Origin: Mycobacterium sp. Root265
Lineage (GTDB): Bacteria > Actinomycetota > Actinomycetes > Mycobacteriales > Mycobacteriaceae
Assembly (NCBI RefSeq): GCF_001428895.1
Contig: NZ_LMJA01000005.1
Coordinates: 1-64,000 of the forward strand
Length of the DNA: 64,000 nucleotides
Direction: 5' to 3'
Made by a program: the position numbers and the translations under genes. Below are positions 8,781 through 18,056 of the stretch, piece after piece (the first letter of the stretch is position 1; each line of letters begins with the position of its first letter). The notes below the pieces were generated by a model, which saw nothing but the letters and a program-made list of their open reading frames with translations, searched no databases and was not told where the DNA came from.

Positions 8781-9451
8781 ACAGCGAGGCCGTGCGCCCG
8801 AAGCGCGGTGACCAGCCCGTCCGGTCGCTGGCCGGTGGGCAGCGGGTCGACCAGCGCGAAGGCGCAACCCACCGCGCGGGCCCCGCCGTCGGCCTCCTCG
8901 CTGTCACCGACCATCAGCGCATCGGCGGGCTCGACACCCAGCCGCGCCAGTGCGGTTTCGAAGATCGCCGGGTCCGGCTTGACCGCGCCGACCTCGAAGG
9001 ACAGCACGTATTCGTCGGCCGCGGTACCGATGGCGACCAGCGCAGGCCGCAGGTCGAAGGCGATGTTGGACACCACCGCCGTCTTGATCCCGGCCTCGCG
9101 CAACCCGTTCAGGGCGGCCGCGGTGTCCGGGTACGGCGTCCAGGACGCCGGGTCGACCAGTTTGGGATACAGCGCGGCGGCATCCGCACCGGTGAGCCCG
9201 GACTCGCGCAGCACATGTAGATACGCCTCGCGGTGCAGGTGCGGTTCCAGATCGCGGTTGGCCCAATTGTGCTGCTGCTCTTCGGACATCGGCACCGAAC
9301 TGCCGGTGGGGGCGGTGACCCGGCGCATCAGCTCGGCCTGCACGTGACCGTCCACCGCCTTCTCGTCGACGGTGATGCCGTCGAACCAGCTGTCGTCTTC
9401 CTCCAGCCGGAAGAGGGTGCCGGAGAAATCGAAGAGCACGGCGCTGATCAC
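8777..9451 (-). CDS. HAD-superfamily hydrolase
   Basis: 224 residues from a GTG start. Motif I reads DFSGT, so the nucleophile Asp is present but the usual second Asp of DxD is Ser. Motif II is VSN, motif III the Lys in AVKPD, and motif IV GDSEEAD. The missing general acid/base Asp is seen in some HAD branches (dehalogenases, phosphonatases), so phosphatase activity should not be assumed. It follows eis by 15 bases and is the last gene of the leftward sigma-eis-HAD run. Confidence 0.8.
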   Translation of the reverse strand: MISAVLFDFSGTLFRLEEDDSWFDGITVDEKAVDGHVQAELMRRVTAPTGSSVPMSEEQQHNWANRDLEPHLHREAYLHVLRESGLTGADAAALYPKLVDPASWTPYPDTAAALNGLREAGIKTAVVSNIAFDLRPALVAIGTAADEYVLSFEVGAVKPDPAIFETALARLGVEPADALMVGDSEEADGGARAVGCAFALVDPLPTGQRPDGLVTALRAHGLAV

Positions 9452-9466
9452 GGGGTGCCATCCTTC

Positions 9467-10705
9467 CTAGAAGTGGTCGGGGATCGCGGGTGCGACGGGC
9501 CAGCCGAAGGCTACCGCGGCCCGCAGCGCCGAGCCCGGGGTGAGTTCGTCGACCAGGCCCGCGGCGACCAGTTGCGTCAGATTGGTGCCACCCAGATAGA
9601 CGGCGCCGAGGTCGCGCGCGGAGATCGCGATGTCGGCCGGCGCGTCGGTGCTTTCGCAGGCGGCGTCGTGGAGGCCACCCCGCAGCCGGTAGCGGCCGGT
9701 GTTCCACGGGCAGAACGCGTCCCGCACCTCCAGCACGATGTCGACGGGTGCGGCATACCGGCGCAGCGCCAGCGCGCGGCCCACGTCGACCAACCGCACG
9801 AAGATGCCGTCGACAACCTCGCATTGCAGTGCACGCTGGTCGGCCGGCAGGTAGCGCACCGGCTCGTCCACCGCCGCCCCGTCGTACTTGATGCTGCGGA
9901 CCAGGTCGATATCCAGCAGGAAACGCCAGATACGGGCGTAGGCGCGTGGATTGGTGGCGCGCACCTCCTCGATGTGCAGGGTGCCGTTGGGCCCGGTCGC
10001 CGCCCAGTCGGACTTGGGCCGGTAGATCGCGAAACCGCTCGGGGTGCCGTCGGGTTCGTGGTGCAGGGCGAACCGGATCCGGCCGCTGTCCTTGCGCCGT
10101 TCGTCGTTGTCGTGGATGTGGTAGTCCCACCACGGGCGCGGCCGGTCCATCCGGCCGGGTAGGCCCGCGATCGCCCGGTCGTAGATCGCCGGGCCGTGGG
10201 CCAGCAGTGTCGCGGCGTCGGTCTCGGTCACGCTTCCGTCGCCGAGGTCGACCTCCGGCCGGAATCCCAGGTCGCGTACCTGGCCGGTCAACACGGTGTT
10301 CTGGCTGGCCAGCCCGTAGCCGAATCGGCCGTAGATCATGGTCTCGGAGGCGAACAGCATGGCCAGGGCCTCGGTGCCGCGGGCCCGGATGCCGTCGAGC
10401 TGGTAGCGCATCATCTGCGTCAACAGTCCCTGGCGACGGTGCGACGGTGACACGGTGACGGCGGTGACCGCGGCGACGGGCACCAGCGCACCGCCGGGCA
10501 GGATCACCTGCTTGCGGTAGTCGCCGGCCGTGGAGGCCCACCGGGTCCCGTCATGGAAACCGAACATCCGGTCCAGGTCGGTGATGGTTCGGGACAGCTC
10601 GGTCTCGTCGGGTCGCGGATCCTTCAGGAACACCGAGTACAGCGCATGGTCGAAGGTCACGAAATCGTCGTCGTCGCGGACGGTGCGCAGGGTCAGGTCA
10701 ACCAC
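9467..10705 (-). CDS. eis: Eis-type GNAT N-acetyltransferase
   Basis: 412 residues, the size of mycobacterial Eis. The first GNAT domain has the acetyl-CoA loop VTVSPSHRRQGLLTQMM near 85-101. A second GNAT-like region and an SCP2-like C-terminal domain follow. The protein ends in Phe, and in Eis the C-terminal carboxylate takes part in catalysis. Eis acetylates several amines of aminoglycosides and protein lysines. The start is GTG, 10 bases after the sigma factor gene, so it is probably co-transcribed with an ECF sigma factor; I recall no such pairing in M. tuberculosis. Confidence 0.9.
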   Translation of the reverse strand: MVDLTLRTVRDDDDFVTFDHALYSVFLKDPRPDETELSRTITDLDRMFGFHDGTRWASTAGDYRKQVILPGGALVPVAAVTAVTVSPSHRRQGLLTQMMRYQLDGIRARGTEALAMLFASETMIYGRFGYGLASQNTVLTGQVRDLGFRPEVDLGDGSVTETDAATLLAHGPAIYDRAIAGLPGRMDRPRPWWDYHIHDNDERRKDSGRIRFALHHEPDGTPSGFAIYRPKSDWAATGPNGTLHIEEVRATNPRAYARIWRFLLDIDLVRSIKYDGAAVDEPVRYLPADQRALQCEVVDGIFVRLVDVGRALALRRYAAPVDIVLEVRDAFCPWNTGRYRLRGGLHDAACESTDAPADIAISARDLGAVYLGGTNLTQLVAAGLVDELTPGSALRAAVAFGWPVAPAIPDHF

Positions 10706-10715
10706 ATGCTCATGT

Positions 10716-11960
10716 CTACCGTGCCGCCCCCTGTGAGCGCGCGGCCTTTTTCTCCAGTACGCCGCGTTCGCGCTCGTTGGCGGTCAGGCCGGCCGCGGCG
10801 GTGAACTCGGCGGCGGCCTCGGCGTCGCGGCCGAGCCGCGCCAGCAGTTCACCGCGCACACTGGGCAGCAGGTGGGAGCCGTCGAGCCCGTCGATGGCAT
10901 CGACGATCAGCAGTGCCGCCGCCGGCCCCTCGGACATCGCGACGGCCACCGCCCGGTTCAGTTCGACGATCGGGGATCCGGCGATCTGCAGCAACGCGTC
11001 ATAGAGCGCCACGATGCGGGCCCAGTCCGTGTCGGCGGCCGTCGGCGCCACGGCATGGCATTCCGCCAGCGCGGCCTGCAGAGCGTAGGGGCCCCAGCCG
11101 CGCTGCCCGCGGGCCTGGTCGGCGCGCTGCATGGCGGTGACACCCCGACGGATCTGGGCGCGGTCCCAGCGGGTGCGGTCCTGGTCCTCCAGCAGGATCG
11201 GATTGCCGTGTGCGTCGGCGCGGGCGGCGAACCGCGACGCCTGGAATTCCATCAGCGCCACCAGGGCGTGCACCTCCGGTTCGGTCGGGGTCAGCGCCTG
11301 CAGTATCCGCCCCAGACGCAAAGCCTCACTGCACAATTCGTCGCGGATCCAGCGCTGTCCGGCAGAGGCCGCGTAGCCCTCGTTGTAGATCAGATAGATC
11401 ACCGCCAGCACCGCGGACAGTCGCGAACCGAACTCGGCGCGGTCGGGCACCTCGAACGCGGTCCCGGCCAGTGTCTTCTTGGCGCGGGTAATCCGCGCGG
11501 CCACCGTAGCCTTGGAGGTCAGCAACGCCCGGGCGATCTCGTCGGTGCTCAGCCCGCCGACGACCCGCAGGGTCAGCGCGATCTGCGATTCGCGGGTCAG
11601 CGAGGGGTGGGCGGCGATGAACACCAGCCGCAGCACGTCATCGTCGATGCGATCGGGATCCCACGCGTCCTCGACGCGATCCTCGAGTTCACGCGCCAGC
11701 ACCGCGTACTTGGTGTCCAGGTTGTCCTGCCGGCGCCACAGGTCGATGGCCTTGCGTTTGGCGACGGTGGTCAGCCAGGCCCCGGCGTTACGGGGCACGC
11801 CGGTGGACGGCCACTGCGCCAGGGCGTCCACCAGAGCTTCCTGCGCCAGATCCTCGGCGAGTCCCACATCGCCGAACGCGCGGGTCAGGGTGGCGACGAT
11901 CTTGGCGGCTTCCATCCGCCAGACGGCATCGACGGTGTCGCGCAGGTCGGTGTCTGCCAC
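10716..11960 (-). CDS. ECF sigma factor with long C-terminal TPR-like extension (ECF42/DUF6596 type)
   Basis: 414 residues from a GTG start. Sigma-70 region 2 spans about 15-80 (AEDLAQEALVDALAQWP, then RKAIDLWRR). Region 4 is near 130-170 (GLSTDEIARALLTSKATVAAR). A C-terminal helical extension of about 230 residues resembles the SnoaL-free, TPR-containing ECF42 group. These sigma factors lack a classical anti-sigma and are usually paired with DGPF/YCII proteins; one is encoded at 14186-14644. The small membrane protein at 11977-12207 is upstream and eis downstream. Confidence 0.85.
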   Translation of the reverse strand: MADTDLRDTVDAVWRMEAAKIVATLTRAFGDVGLAEDLAQEALVDALAQWPSTGVPRNAGAWLTTVAKRKAIDLWRRQDNLDTKYAVLARELEDRVEDAWDPDRIDDDVLRLVFIAAHPSLTRESQIALTLRVVGGLSTDEIARALLTSKATVAARITRAKKTLAGTAFEVPDRAEFGSRLSAVLAVIYLIYNEGYAASAGQRWIRDELCSEALRLGRILQALTPTEPEVHALVALMEFQASRFAARADAHGNPILLEDQDRTRWDRAQIRRGVTAMQRADQARGQRGWGPYALQAALAECHAVAPTAADTDWARIVALYDALLQIAGSPIVELNRAVAVAMSEGPAAALLIVDAIDGLDGSHLLPSVRGELLARLGRDAEAAAEFTAAAGLTANERERGVLEKKAARSQGAAR

Positions 11961-11976
11961 GCCGCCACGCTAGCGC

Positions 11977-12207
11977 CTAGGTGGCGTCGTGGTCCTGCGC
12001 GTCGGCGCTGAAGAAGAACATGCTGGCCACGAAACTGGTCAGCGAGAGCAGGCCGGCACCCAGCGACAGGCCAATGTTGTCGAATCCGAAGGTGCCGACG
12101 GACATCGCGAACCCGACGATGGCGATCATGCTCAGGAAGAGCGCCCAGGTGCTGAGCGCTTCCGAGGTGCGGGCGGGTGCTGCGGCGACAGCGGTGCGGT
12201 CGTCCAT
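11977..12207 (-). CDS. Small two-helix membrane protein, unknown function
   Basis: 76 residues with two hydrophobic segments (about 18-40 and 45-67), a polar N-terminus and a short acidic tail. I do not recognise a family. It lies 16 bases upstream of the ECF sigma gene on the same strand. It might tether or sense for that sigma factor, but it lacks visible anti-sigma motifs; this is only an inference from position. Confidence 0.65.
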   Translation of the reverse strand: MDDRTAVAAAPARTSEALSTWALFLSMIAIVGFAMSVGTFGFDNIGLSLGAGLLSLTSFVASMFFFSADAQDHDAT

Positions 12208-12270
12208 CGGGCGGGTCCTATCTGGGCGAAGCTACGTGGTCAGCGCATCTGTACCCCGCTTCGCCTCCCG

Positions 12271-13872
12271 CTAACCCACCGAACGTCCTGCGCCCTCCCA
12301 GAACTGCGCGCGGACGGCCTTCTTGTCGGGCTTGCCCAGCGCGGTGATCGGCACCGAATCGACGACGACGACCTGCTTGGGTACCTGTACCGATCCCTTG
12401 CGCTCCTTCACCGACGCCTGGATCTCGGCGATCATGGTCGTCACCGCATCCTCGGACGTGTCGGCGTCGGGCCGCAGCACCACCACCGCGGTCACCGCCT
12501 CGCCCCACTTCTCGTCGGGGGTGCCGATGACACACACCTGGGCGACCGACGGATGTTCGGCCACAACATCTTCGACCTCGCGCGGGAAGACGTTGAAACC
12601 TCCGGTGACGATCATGTCCTTGGTGCGGTCGACGATGAAGTAGAAGCCGTCCTCGTCCTCGCGGGCCAGGTCGCCGGTGTGCATCCAGCCGCCCTTGAAG
12701 GTGTCGGCGGTCGCCTCGGGCAGGTTCCAGTAGCCACCGGACAGCAGGGGACCGGCCACGCAGATCTCACCGACCTCGCCCTGGGGCACCGGCTGGCCGT
12801 CCTCGCCGAGCAGCGCCACCTTCGCGAACAGGGTGGGCCGCCCGCAGGAGGTCAGCCGCTTCTCGTCGTGATCCTTCTTGGACAGGTAGGTGATCACCAT
12901 CGGCGCCTCGGACTGCCCGTAGTACTGGGCGAAGATCGGCCCGAACCGCCGGATCGCCTCGGCCAGGCGCACCGGGTTCATCGCCGAGGCGCCGTAGTAC
13001 ACGGTCTCCAGCGAGGACAGGTCGCGGGTGTGGCTGTCGGGGTGGTCCATCAGCGCGTAGATCATCGACGGCACCAGCATCGTCGCGGTGATCTTCTGCT
13101 CTTCGATCACCCGCAGCACCTCGGCGGGATCGAACTTCGTCAGCACGATCAGCTCGCCACCCTTGACGATGACCGGGGTGAAGAACGCCGCGCCGGCATG
13201 CGATAGCGGCGTGCACATCAGGAAGCGGGGATTCTCCGGCCATTCCCATTCGGCCAGCTGCACGGTCGTCATCGTGGTGATCGACTGGGTCGTGCCGATG
13301 ACGCCCTTGGGCTTGCCGGTGGTGCCGCCGGTGTAGGTCAGGCCGCCGATGTGATCGGCGGGCAGGTCCGCAGCGACCAGCGGTTGCGGCGCGTACTTGG
13401 CGGCTTCGGCGCTGAGGTCGGTGGCCACATCGGCGAGCTCTTCCGGGACCGGTCCGATGGTCAGCACCTGCTTGAGCGAGGGCACCTTCTCCAGCAGTCC
13501 CAGCGCGCGCTCGGTGAACATCGGGTTGGGGTCGATGATCAGCGAGGTGACCCCGGCGTCGGACAGCACGTAGGCGTGATCGTCCAGCGAGCCGAGAGGG
13601 TGTAGTGCCGTGCGGCGGAAGCCCTGGGTCTGGCCGGCGCCGATGATCATCAGCACCTCGGGACGGTTGAGCGAGAGCAGCCCGACGGCGGCGCCGGTTC
13701 CCGCCCCGAGGGCCTCGAAGGCCTGAATGTACTGGCTGATGCGGTCGGCGAGCTCGCCGCCGGTCAGCGTGGTGTCCCCGAGGAACAGCACGGGACGGTT
13801 CTTGTGGCGCTTCAGCGCGCCGACGGTGAGGTGGCCGGAGTGCTGGAAATGGCGGAGATGCTCGTCACTCAT
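12271..13872 (-). CDS. fadD8: Fatty-acid-CoA ligase FadD8-like
   Basis: 533 residues, class I adenylate-forming enzyme. The AMP-binding P-loop is YTGGTTGKPKG near 184-194. The acyl-CoA ligase signature TGDLAREDEDGFYFIVDRTKD and the hinge GGFNVFPREVE follow, with the catalytic Lys in the C-terminal GKPDKK. It activates a carboxylic acid to the acyl-adenylate and then the CoA thioester. Its place before an Rv0552-like amidohydrolase and menC matches Rv0551c (fadD8). The true substrate is not known. Confidence 0.85.
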   Translation of the reverse strand: MSDEHLRHFQHSGHLTVGALKRHKNRPVLFLGDTTLTGGELADRISQYIQAFEALGAGTGAAVGLLSLNRPEVLMIIGAGQTQGFRRTALHPLGSLDDHAYVLSDAGVTSLIIDPNPMFTERALGLLEKVPSLKQVLTIGPVPEELADVATDLSAEAAKYAPQPLVAADLPADHIGGLTYTGGTTGKPKGVIGTTQSITTMTTVQLAEWEWPENPRFLMCTPLSHAGAAFFTPVIVKGGELIVLTKFDPAEVLRVIEEQKITATMLVPSMIYALMDHPDSHTRDLSSLETVYYGASAMNPVRLAEAIRRFGPIFAQYYGQSEAPMVITYLSKKDHDEKRLTSCGRPTLFAKVALLGEDGQPVPQGEVGEICVAGPLLSGGYWNLPEATADTFKGGWMHTGDLAREDEDGFYFIVDRTKDMIVTGGFNVFPREVEDVVAEHPSVAQVCVIGTPDEKWGEAVTAVVVLRPDADTSEDAVTTMIAEIQASVKERKGSVQVPKQVVVVDSVPITALGKPDKKAVRAQFWEGAGRSVG

Positions 13873-13939
13873 AGCTTCAGATTAGAACGTGTTACAGAAT
13901 TGCTGGCAAGGGCCGCCCGATTCGGCTTGACTGGACGGG

Positions 13940-14185
13940 GTGAACCACGACATCCGCGCCGCGATCCTGTCGCTGGCCCGCGAACGCGGACCGGACAAGA
14001 CGATCTGCCCCTCGGATGCCGCCCGCGCGGTGGGCGGGCAGCAGTGGCGCGACCTGATGGACGACGCCCGCGCGGAAGCGCGAGCGCTGGCCAGGCGCGG
14101 TGAGGTCGAGATCAGCCAGCGGGGTGAGGTGCTCGACCCGGACGCGCAGTGGCGCGGACCCGTGCGGATCCGCGCCACATCCTGA
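13940..14185 (+). CDS. DUF3253 domain protein
   Basis: 81 residues from GTG. The pattern MNHDIRAAILSLARERGPD, then CPSDAARAVGG and a tail of DPDAQWRGPVRIR, is typical of DUF3253, a small winged-helix-like family of unknown function. It is divergent from fadD8 and abuts the convergent DGPF gene with no gap at all. It might bind DNA, but that is inferred from fold class only. Confidence 0.75.
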   Translation: MNHDIRAAILSLARERGPDKTICPSDAARAVGGQQWRDLMDDARAEARALARRGEVEISQRGEVLDPDAQWRGPVRIRATS

Positions 14186-14644
14186 TCAGCGGTCAGCGGC
14201 CTCCCGTGCCGCCTTCGCGATCTTCTCGGCCAGATCCGCCTTCCACTGGATCTCCTTCTGGATCCAGGGGTTGTCCGCGGCGAACTCCTCGATCTCGCTG
14301 ACGCGGCGCACCTCCAGCTTCACGCCGGGACCGAGCGGGCACTTGCGCGCCCATTGCTTGGCCTCCTCGGCCGATGACGTCTCGATGATCCAGAACCCGT
14401 TGAACAGCTCCTTGGCCTCGGCGTACGGGCCGTCGGTCACCACCGGCGGGTCGGAATCGAAATCGACGACGAAGCCCTCCTCGGGTCCGGTGAGTCCCTC
14501 ACCGGCCAGCATCACGCCCGCCTTGATGAGTTCCTCGTTGTAGCGGCCCATCGACGCGATGATCTCGTCGAAGTCGATCCCGGCCATGGCGGCCTCGGCG
14601 GCGGCGGGATCGGCGACTCGCATGATCAGCATGTAGCGCGACAT
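14186..14644 (-). CDS. YCII-related (DGPF) protein
   Basis: 152 residues, ferredoxin-like YCII fold. The DGPYAEAKE segment near 92-100 is the DGPF-type motif of proteins that accompany ECF42 sigma factors. Their biochemical role is unresolved. The ribosome site GAAGGAGA is strong. A possible ECF promoter lies at 14698-14727, and an ECF42-like sigma factor is encoded about 2.2 kb away at 10716-11960. Confidence 0.85.
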   Translation of the reverse strand: MSRYMLIMRVADPAAAEAAMAGIDFDEIIASMGRYNEELIKAGVMLAGEGLTGPEEGFVVDFDSDPPVVTDGPYAEAKELFNGFWIIETSSAEEAKQWARKCPLGPGVKLEVRRVSEIEEFAADNPWIQKEIQWKADLAEKIAKAAREAADR

Positions 14645-14697
14645 CTCGGTGTCTCCTTCTATTCGGGAAGGGGCACGTCGATCGTGCCCTCATGGAT

Positions 14698-14727
14698 ACG
14701 TCGAACGGAACCCACACAGAATCGACA
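14698..14727 (-). promoter_or_regulatory. Candidate ECF promoter for the DGPF gene
   Basis: Reading toward the DGPF gene, TGTCGA (14727-14722) is followed 18 bases later by CGACGT (14703-14698). TGTCGA as a -35 element agrees with my recollection of ECF42 target promoters. This is pattern recognition only. Confidence 0.4.
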
Positions 14728-14788
14728 CGCGCCGCGAACTTTTCTCATCGCGCAGTCCGGTCGCCCGCCGCGAACTAGCCTTTGCGGG

Positions 14789-16411
14789 ATGACCAGCCCA
14801 CAGCAGCCGGCCGATCTGATCATCACAGGAACCATCCTCACCGTCGACGACGCGCTGCCCACCGCGCGCAATCTGGCCGTCGCCTACGGGCGGATCGCCG
14901 CGGTGGACCTGCCCGACGACGAACTGCCGCACTGGATCGGGCCGGACACCATTGTGGTCTCGGTGGGCGAGGGCTGCGTGCTGCCCGGTTTCGTTGAGGC
15001 GCACGGGCATCCGTTGATGGAGGCGGTGGCGCTGTCGGACCGGATGGTCGACATCCGGCCGGTGACGCTGCCGTCCACCGATGACGTCGTCGCGGCAGTG
15101 CACACCGAGGTGGCCCGGCGCGGTGCCGAGGGTGCCTATCTGAACGGCTGGGATCCGCTGCTGCAGAAAGGGTTACCGGAGCCGACGCTGGAATGGCTGA
15201 ACGGTGTCGCCGACACCCCGCTGGTGATCATGCACAACTCCGGGCACAAGGCCTTCTTCAACTCGGCGGCGGCCCTGGCGGTGGGGATCAGCCGCGACAC
15301 CCCGGACCCCAAGGGCGCCCGGTACGGTCGTGACGACAACGGCGACCTGGACGGCTCCGCGGAGGAATCGGCGGCGGTGTTTCCGCTGATCGGTGGCGCC
15401 ATCTCGGTGGGGGACTACCCGGCGATGCTGATGGCCGAATGCGACCGCCTCAACCGGGCCGGCCTGACCACCTGTTCGGAGATGGCGTTCGACCCGATGT
15501 TCCGGCCGATGCTGGAGGCTCTGCACGATCGGCTGACGGTGCGGCTGCGCACCTATGAGATGTCCACCGCCGAACTGCACACCGATGCCAGCCCGTTCGA
15601 CGGTGACGATGTGGTGCGCCAGGTCGGTATCAAGATCTGGGTGGACGGTTCGCCGTGGATCGGCAACATCGACCTGAGTTTCCCGTACCTGGACACCGAC
15701 GCCACCCGCAGCATCGGCGTGATCCCCGGCTCGTGCGGGCACGCCAACTACACCCGCGAGCAGCTGGCCGAGATCGTCGGGACCTTCTACCCGAAGGGCT
15801 GGCAGATGGCCTGCCATGTGCAGGGCGATGCCGGCGTCGACACCATCCTGGATGTCTACGAGGAGGCCTTGCGCGCCCACCCGCGCGATGACCACCGGCT
15901 GCGGCTGGAGCACGTCGGCGCCATCACCGACGCGCAGCTGGCCCGGGCCCATGCGCTCGGGGTGACCTGCAGCCTGTTCGTCGACCAGTTGCACTACTGG
16001 GGTGATGTCATCGTCGACGGGCTCTTCGGGCCGGAACACGGCGAGCGGTGGATGCCGTGCGGTTCGGCGGTGGCGACCGGGATGCGCATCTCGCTGCACA
16101 ACGATCCGCCGGTGACACCCGAAGAGCCGCTGCGCAATATCAGCGTGGCCGCGACGCGGCGGGCGCCCAGCGGCCGGGTGCTCGCACCGCAGGAGCGGCT
16201 CACGGTGGAGCAGGCCATCCGGGCGCAGACCCTCGACGCCGCCTACCAGTTGTTCGCCGACGACCGCATCGGCTCGATCAAGGTCGGCAAGTATGCCGAT
16301 CTCGTTGTGCTGTCGGCAGATCCGCGCGCAGTGGACCCCGAGGAGATCGCCGATCTGGAAGTCCGGGCCACCTATATGGCGGGTCGGCAGGTTCATCCGA
16401 AACCCGCGTGA
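14789..16411 (+). CDS. Amidohydrolase family 3 protein, Rv0552-like
   Basis: 540 residues from the ATG at 14789; upstream in-frame starts would add a non-homologous stretch. The first metal motif is EAHGHP near 70, a second His set is in the central barrel (CHVQGDAG and RLEHVGAI), and a late Asp is in LHNDPPV. The family (YtcJ-like, amidohydro_3) hydrolyses amides or related bonds on unknown substrates. It occupies the Rv0552 position next to menC. A distinct amidohydrolase sits at 7524-8780 and is not a close relative. Confidence 0.85.
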   Translation: MTSPQQPADLIITGTILTVDDALPTARNLAVAYGRIAAVDLPDDELPHWIGPDTIVVSVGEGCVLPGFVEAHGHPLMEAVALSDRMVDIRPVTLPSTDDVVAAVHTEVARRGAEGAYLNGWDPLLQKGLPEPTLEWLNGVADTPLVIMHNSGHKAFFNSAAALAVGISRDTPDPKGARYGRDDNGDLDGSAEESAAVFPLIGGAISVGDYPAMLMAECDRLNRAGLTTCSEMAFDPMFRPMLEALHDRLTVRLRTYEMSTAELHTDASPFDGDDVVRQVGIKIWVDGSPWIGNIDLSFPYLDTDATRSIGVIPGSCGHANYTREQLAEIVGTFYPKGWQMACHVQGDAGVDTILDVYEEALRAHPRDDHRLRLEHVGAITDAQLARAHALGVTCSLFVDQLHYWGDVIVDGLFGPEHGERWMPCGSAVATGMRISLHNDPPVTPEEPLRNISVAATRRAPSGRVLAPQERLTVEQAIRAQTLDAAYQLFADDRIGSIKVGKYADLVVLSADPRAVDPEEIADLEVRATYMAGRQVHPKPA

Positions 16412-16441
16412 GGGCGTTGCCGGCGTGGCAGGCTGTCGGAC

Positions 16442-18004
16442 ATGTCTGACCTGGCAGTCCCACGGTTCCTCGACGAGCGCGTCGCCCACTGGGCGGCCAC
16501 CAAACCCGATGACGAGGCAGTCACTTATCTGAGCCGGAGTTGGACCTGGGCGCAGTGGGATGACCGCGTCCGCCGGGCCGCCGGCGCGCTGGCCGACCGC
16601 GGTGTCGGGCGGGGTGATGTGGTCGCCTTCCTGGACAAGAATCACCCGGCGTGTGTGGAGGTGACCCTCGGTGCGGCCTCGCTGGGGGCGGCGACCGCGA
16701 TCGTGAACTTCCGGCTGGCCGCCGACGAGATCGACTATGTGCTCAACGATTCCGGGGCCAAGGTGCTCTTCGTGGGGGAGGAACTGCTGGCGGCGGTGAC
16801 CGCGATCAGGGACCGGTTGCCCGGGGTCGCCGATGTCATCGAGGTCAAGCCCGAGGGTGACGACGAGTACGAGGCGGTGCTGGCCGCGGCCACCCCGGTG
16901 CCACGGTGCGCCGATGTGGAGTCCGACGACACCGCCATCGTGATGTATTCGTCGGGAACCACCGGAAAGCCCAAGGGTGTCGCGCTCACCCACGCCAATG
17001 TCATCGCCCACACCGTCAACGCGTTCGACGAGTGGCCGTTCGACGAGGGGGACAAGAACCTGGTGGCGATGCCGCTGTTCCACGTCGGCGGCACGTCCTA
17101 CATGCAGATCGGGCTGTACAACGGCGTGCCGAGCTACATGACACGCGATGTCGACGGCGCCGCGCTGGCCACCGGGATCCTGGCCGGCGCGAACCGGACG
17201 TTCCTGGTGCCCGCGGTGCTGGCCAAGGTGCTGGAGGCCGGCCCGGATGCGGTCAAGCTGTTCGGGGCGCTGAAGACCTACGCCTACGGGGCGTCACCGA
17301 TGCCACTGCCGTTGCTACGGGAGGCGCTCAAGGCCTGGCCGGACACCGATTTCATCCAGGTGTACGGGCTGACCGAGGTGTGCGGTGTGGTCACGCGGCT
17401 GGGCCCCGAGGACCACCGTTCCGGTGATGAAGAGCGGATCATCAGCGCAGGAAAACCGATTCCCGGTGTCGAGGTGCGCTTCGTCGATCCGGACACCCTG
17501 CAGGATGTCGAGGCCGGCAAGCAGGGTGAATTATGGTTCCGCACAACACAGTTGATGAAGGGATACCTGAACAGGCCGGAGGCCACCGCGGAGGCGGTCA
17601 CCGAGGACGGCTGGTTCCGCACCGGTGACATCGGTCGGATGGATCCCGACGGCTATGTCTTCGTGGAGGACCGGATCAAGGACATGATCATCACCGGCGG
17701 TGAGAACGTGTACTCGATCGAGGTCGAGCGGATCCTGGCCGAGCATCCGGCGGTCATCGAGGTCGCGGTGTTCGGTGTGCCCGACGAGAAGTGGGGTGAG
17801 GCGGTCAAGGCCGTGGTGGCCCTGGAGGGTGACGGTGTTGCCGAAGCCGAGCTGATCGCCTGGGCTCGTGAGCATCTGGCCGCCTACAAATGCCCCAAGA
17901 CCGTCGATATCATTGACGCGCTGCCGCGTAATCCCACCGGCAAGATCCTGAAGAAGGATCTGAGGCAACCGCACTGGGAGGGTCGCGATCGCGCCACCGT
18001 TTGA
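16442..18004 (+). CDS. Acyl-CoA synthetase (FadD family)
   Basis: 520 residues. The AMP-binding motif YSSGTTGKPKG is near 166-176, the TGDIGRMDPDGYVFVEDR signature is near 398-415, and the catalytic Lys is in the final NPTGKILKK. It activates a fatty or aromatic acid to its CoA ester. It ends inside the likely true N-terminus of menC, suggesting co-transcription. It could in principle be mistaken for MenE (o-succinylbenzoate-CoA ligase) because it abuts menC, but its length and motifs fit generic FadD enzymes better. The exact substrate is undetermined. Confidence 0.82.
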   Translation: MSDLAVPRFLDERVAHWAATKPDDEAVTYLSRSWTWAQWDDRVRRAAGALADRGVGRGDVVAFLDKNHPACVEVTLGAASLGAATAIVNFRLAADEIDYVLNDSGAKVLFVGEELLAAVTAIRDRLPGVADVIEVKPEGDDEYEAVLAAATPVPRCADVESDDTAIVMYSSGTTGKPKGVALTHANVIAHTVNAFDEWPFDEGDKNLVAMPLFHVGGTSYMQIGLYNGVPSYMTRDVDGAALATGILAGANRTFLVPAVLAKVLEAGPDAVKLFGALKTYAYGASPMPLPLLREALKAWPDTDFIQVYGLTEVCGVVTRLGPEDHRSGDEERIISAGKPIPGVEVRFVDPDTLQDVEAGKQGELWFRTTQLMKGYLNRPEATAEAVTEDGWFRTGDIGRMDPDGYVFVEDRIKDMIITGGENVYSIEVERILAEHPAVIEVAVFGVPDEKWGEAVKAVVALEGDGVAEAELIAWAREHLAAYKCPKTVDIIDALPRNPTGKILKKDLRQPHWEGRDRATV

Positions 18005-18056
18005 GTGCCCGCCGCTCGACGATCTGCTGGATCGTCTGCACGTCGTCGCGCTGCCC

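Noticed and set aside
16442-18004. MenE (o-succinylbenzoate-CoA ligase) because it abuts menC
   Set aside because: At 520 residues with generic FadD motifs it is longer than typical mycobacterial MenE; adjacency alone is insufficient.
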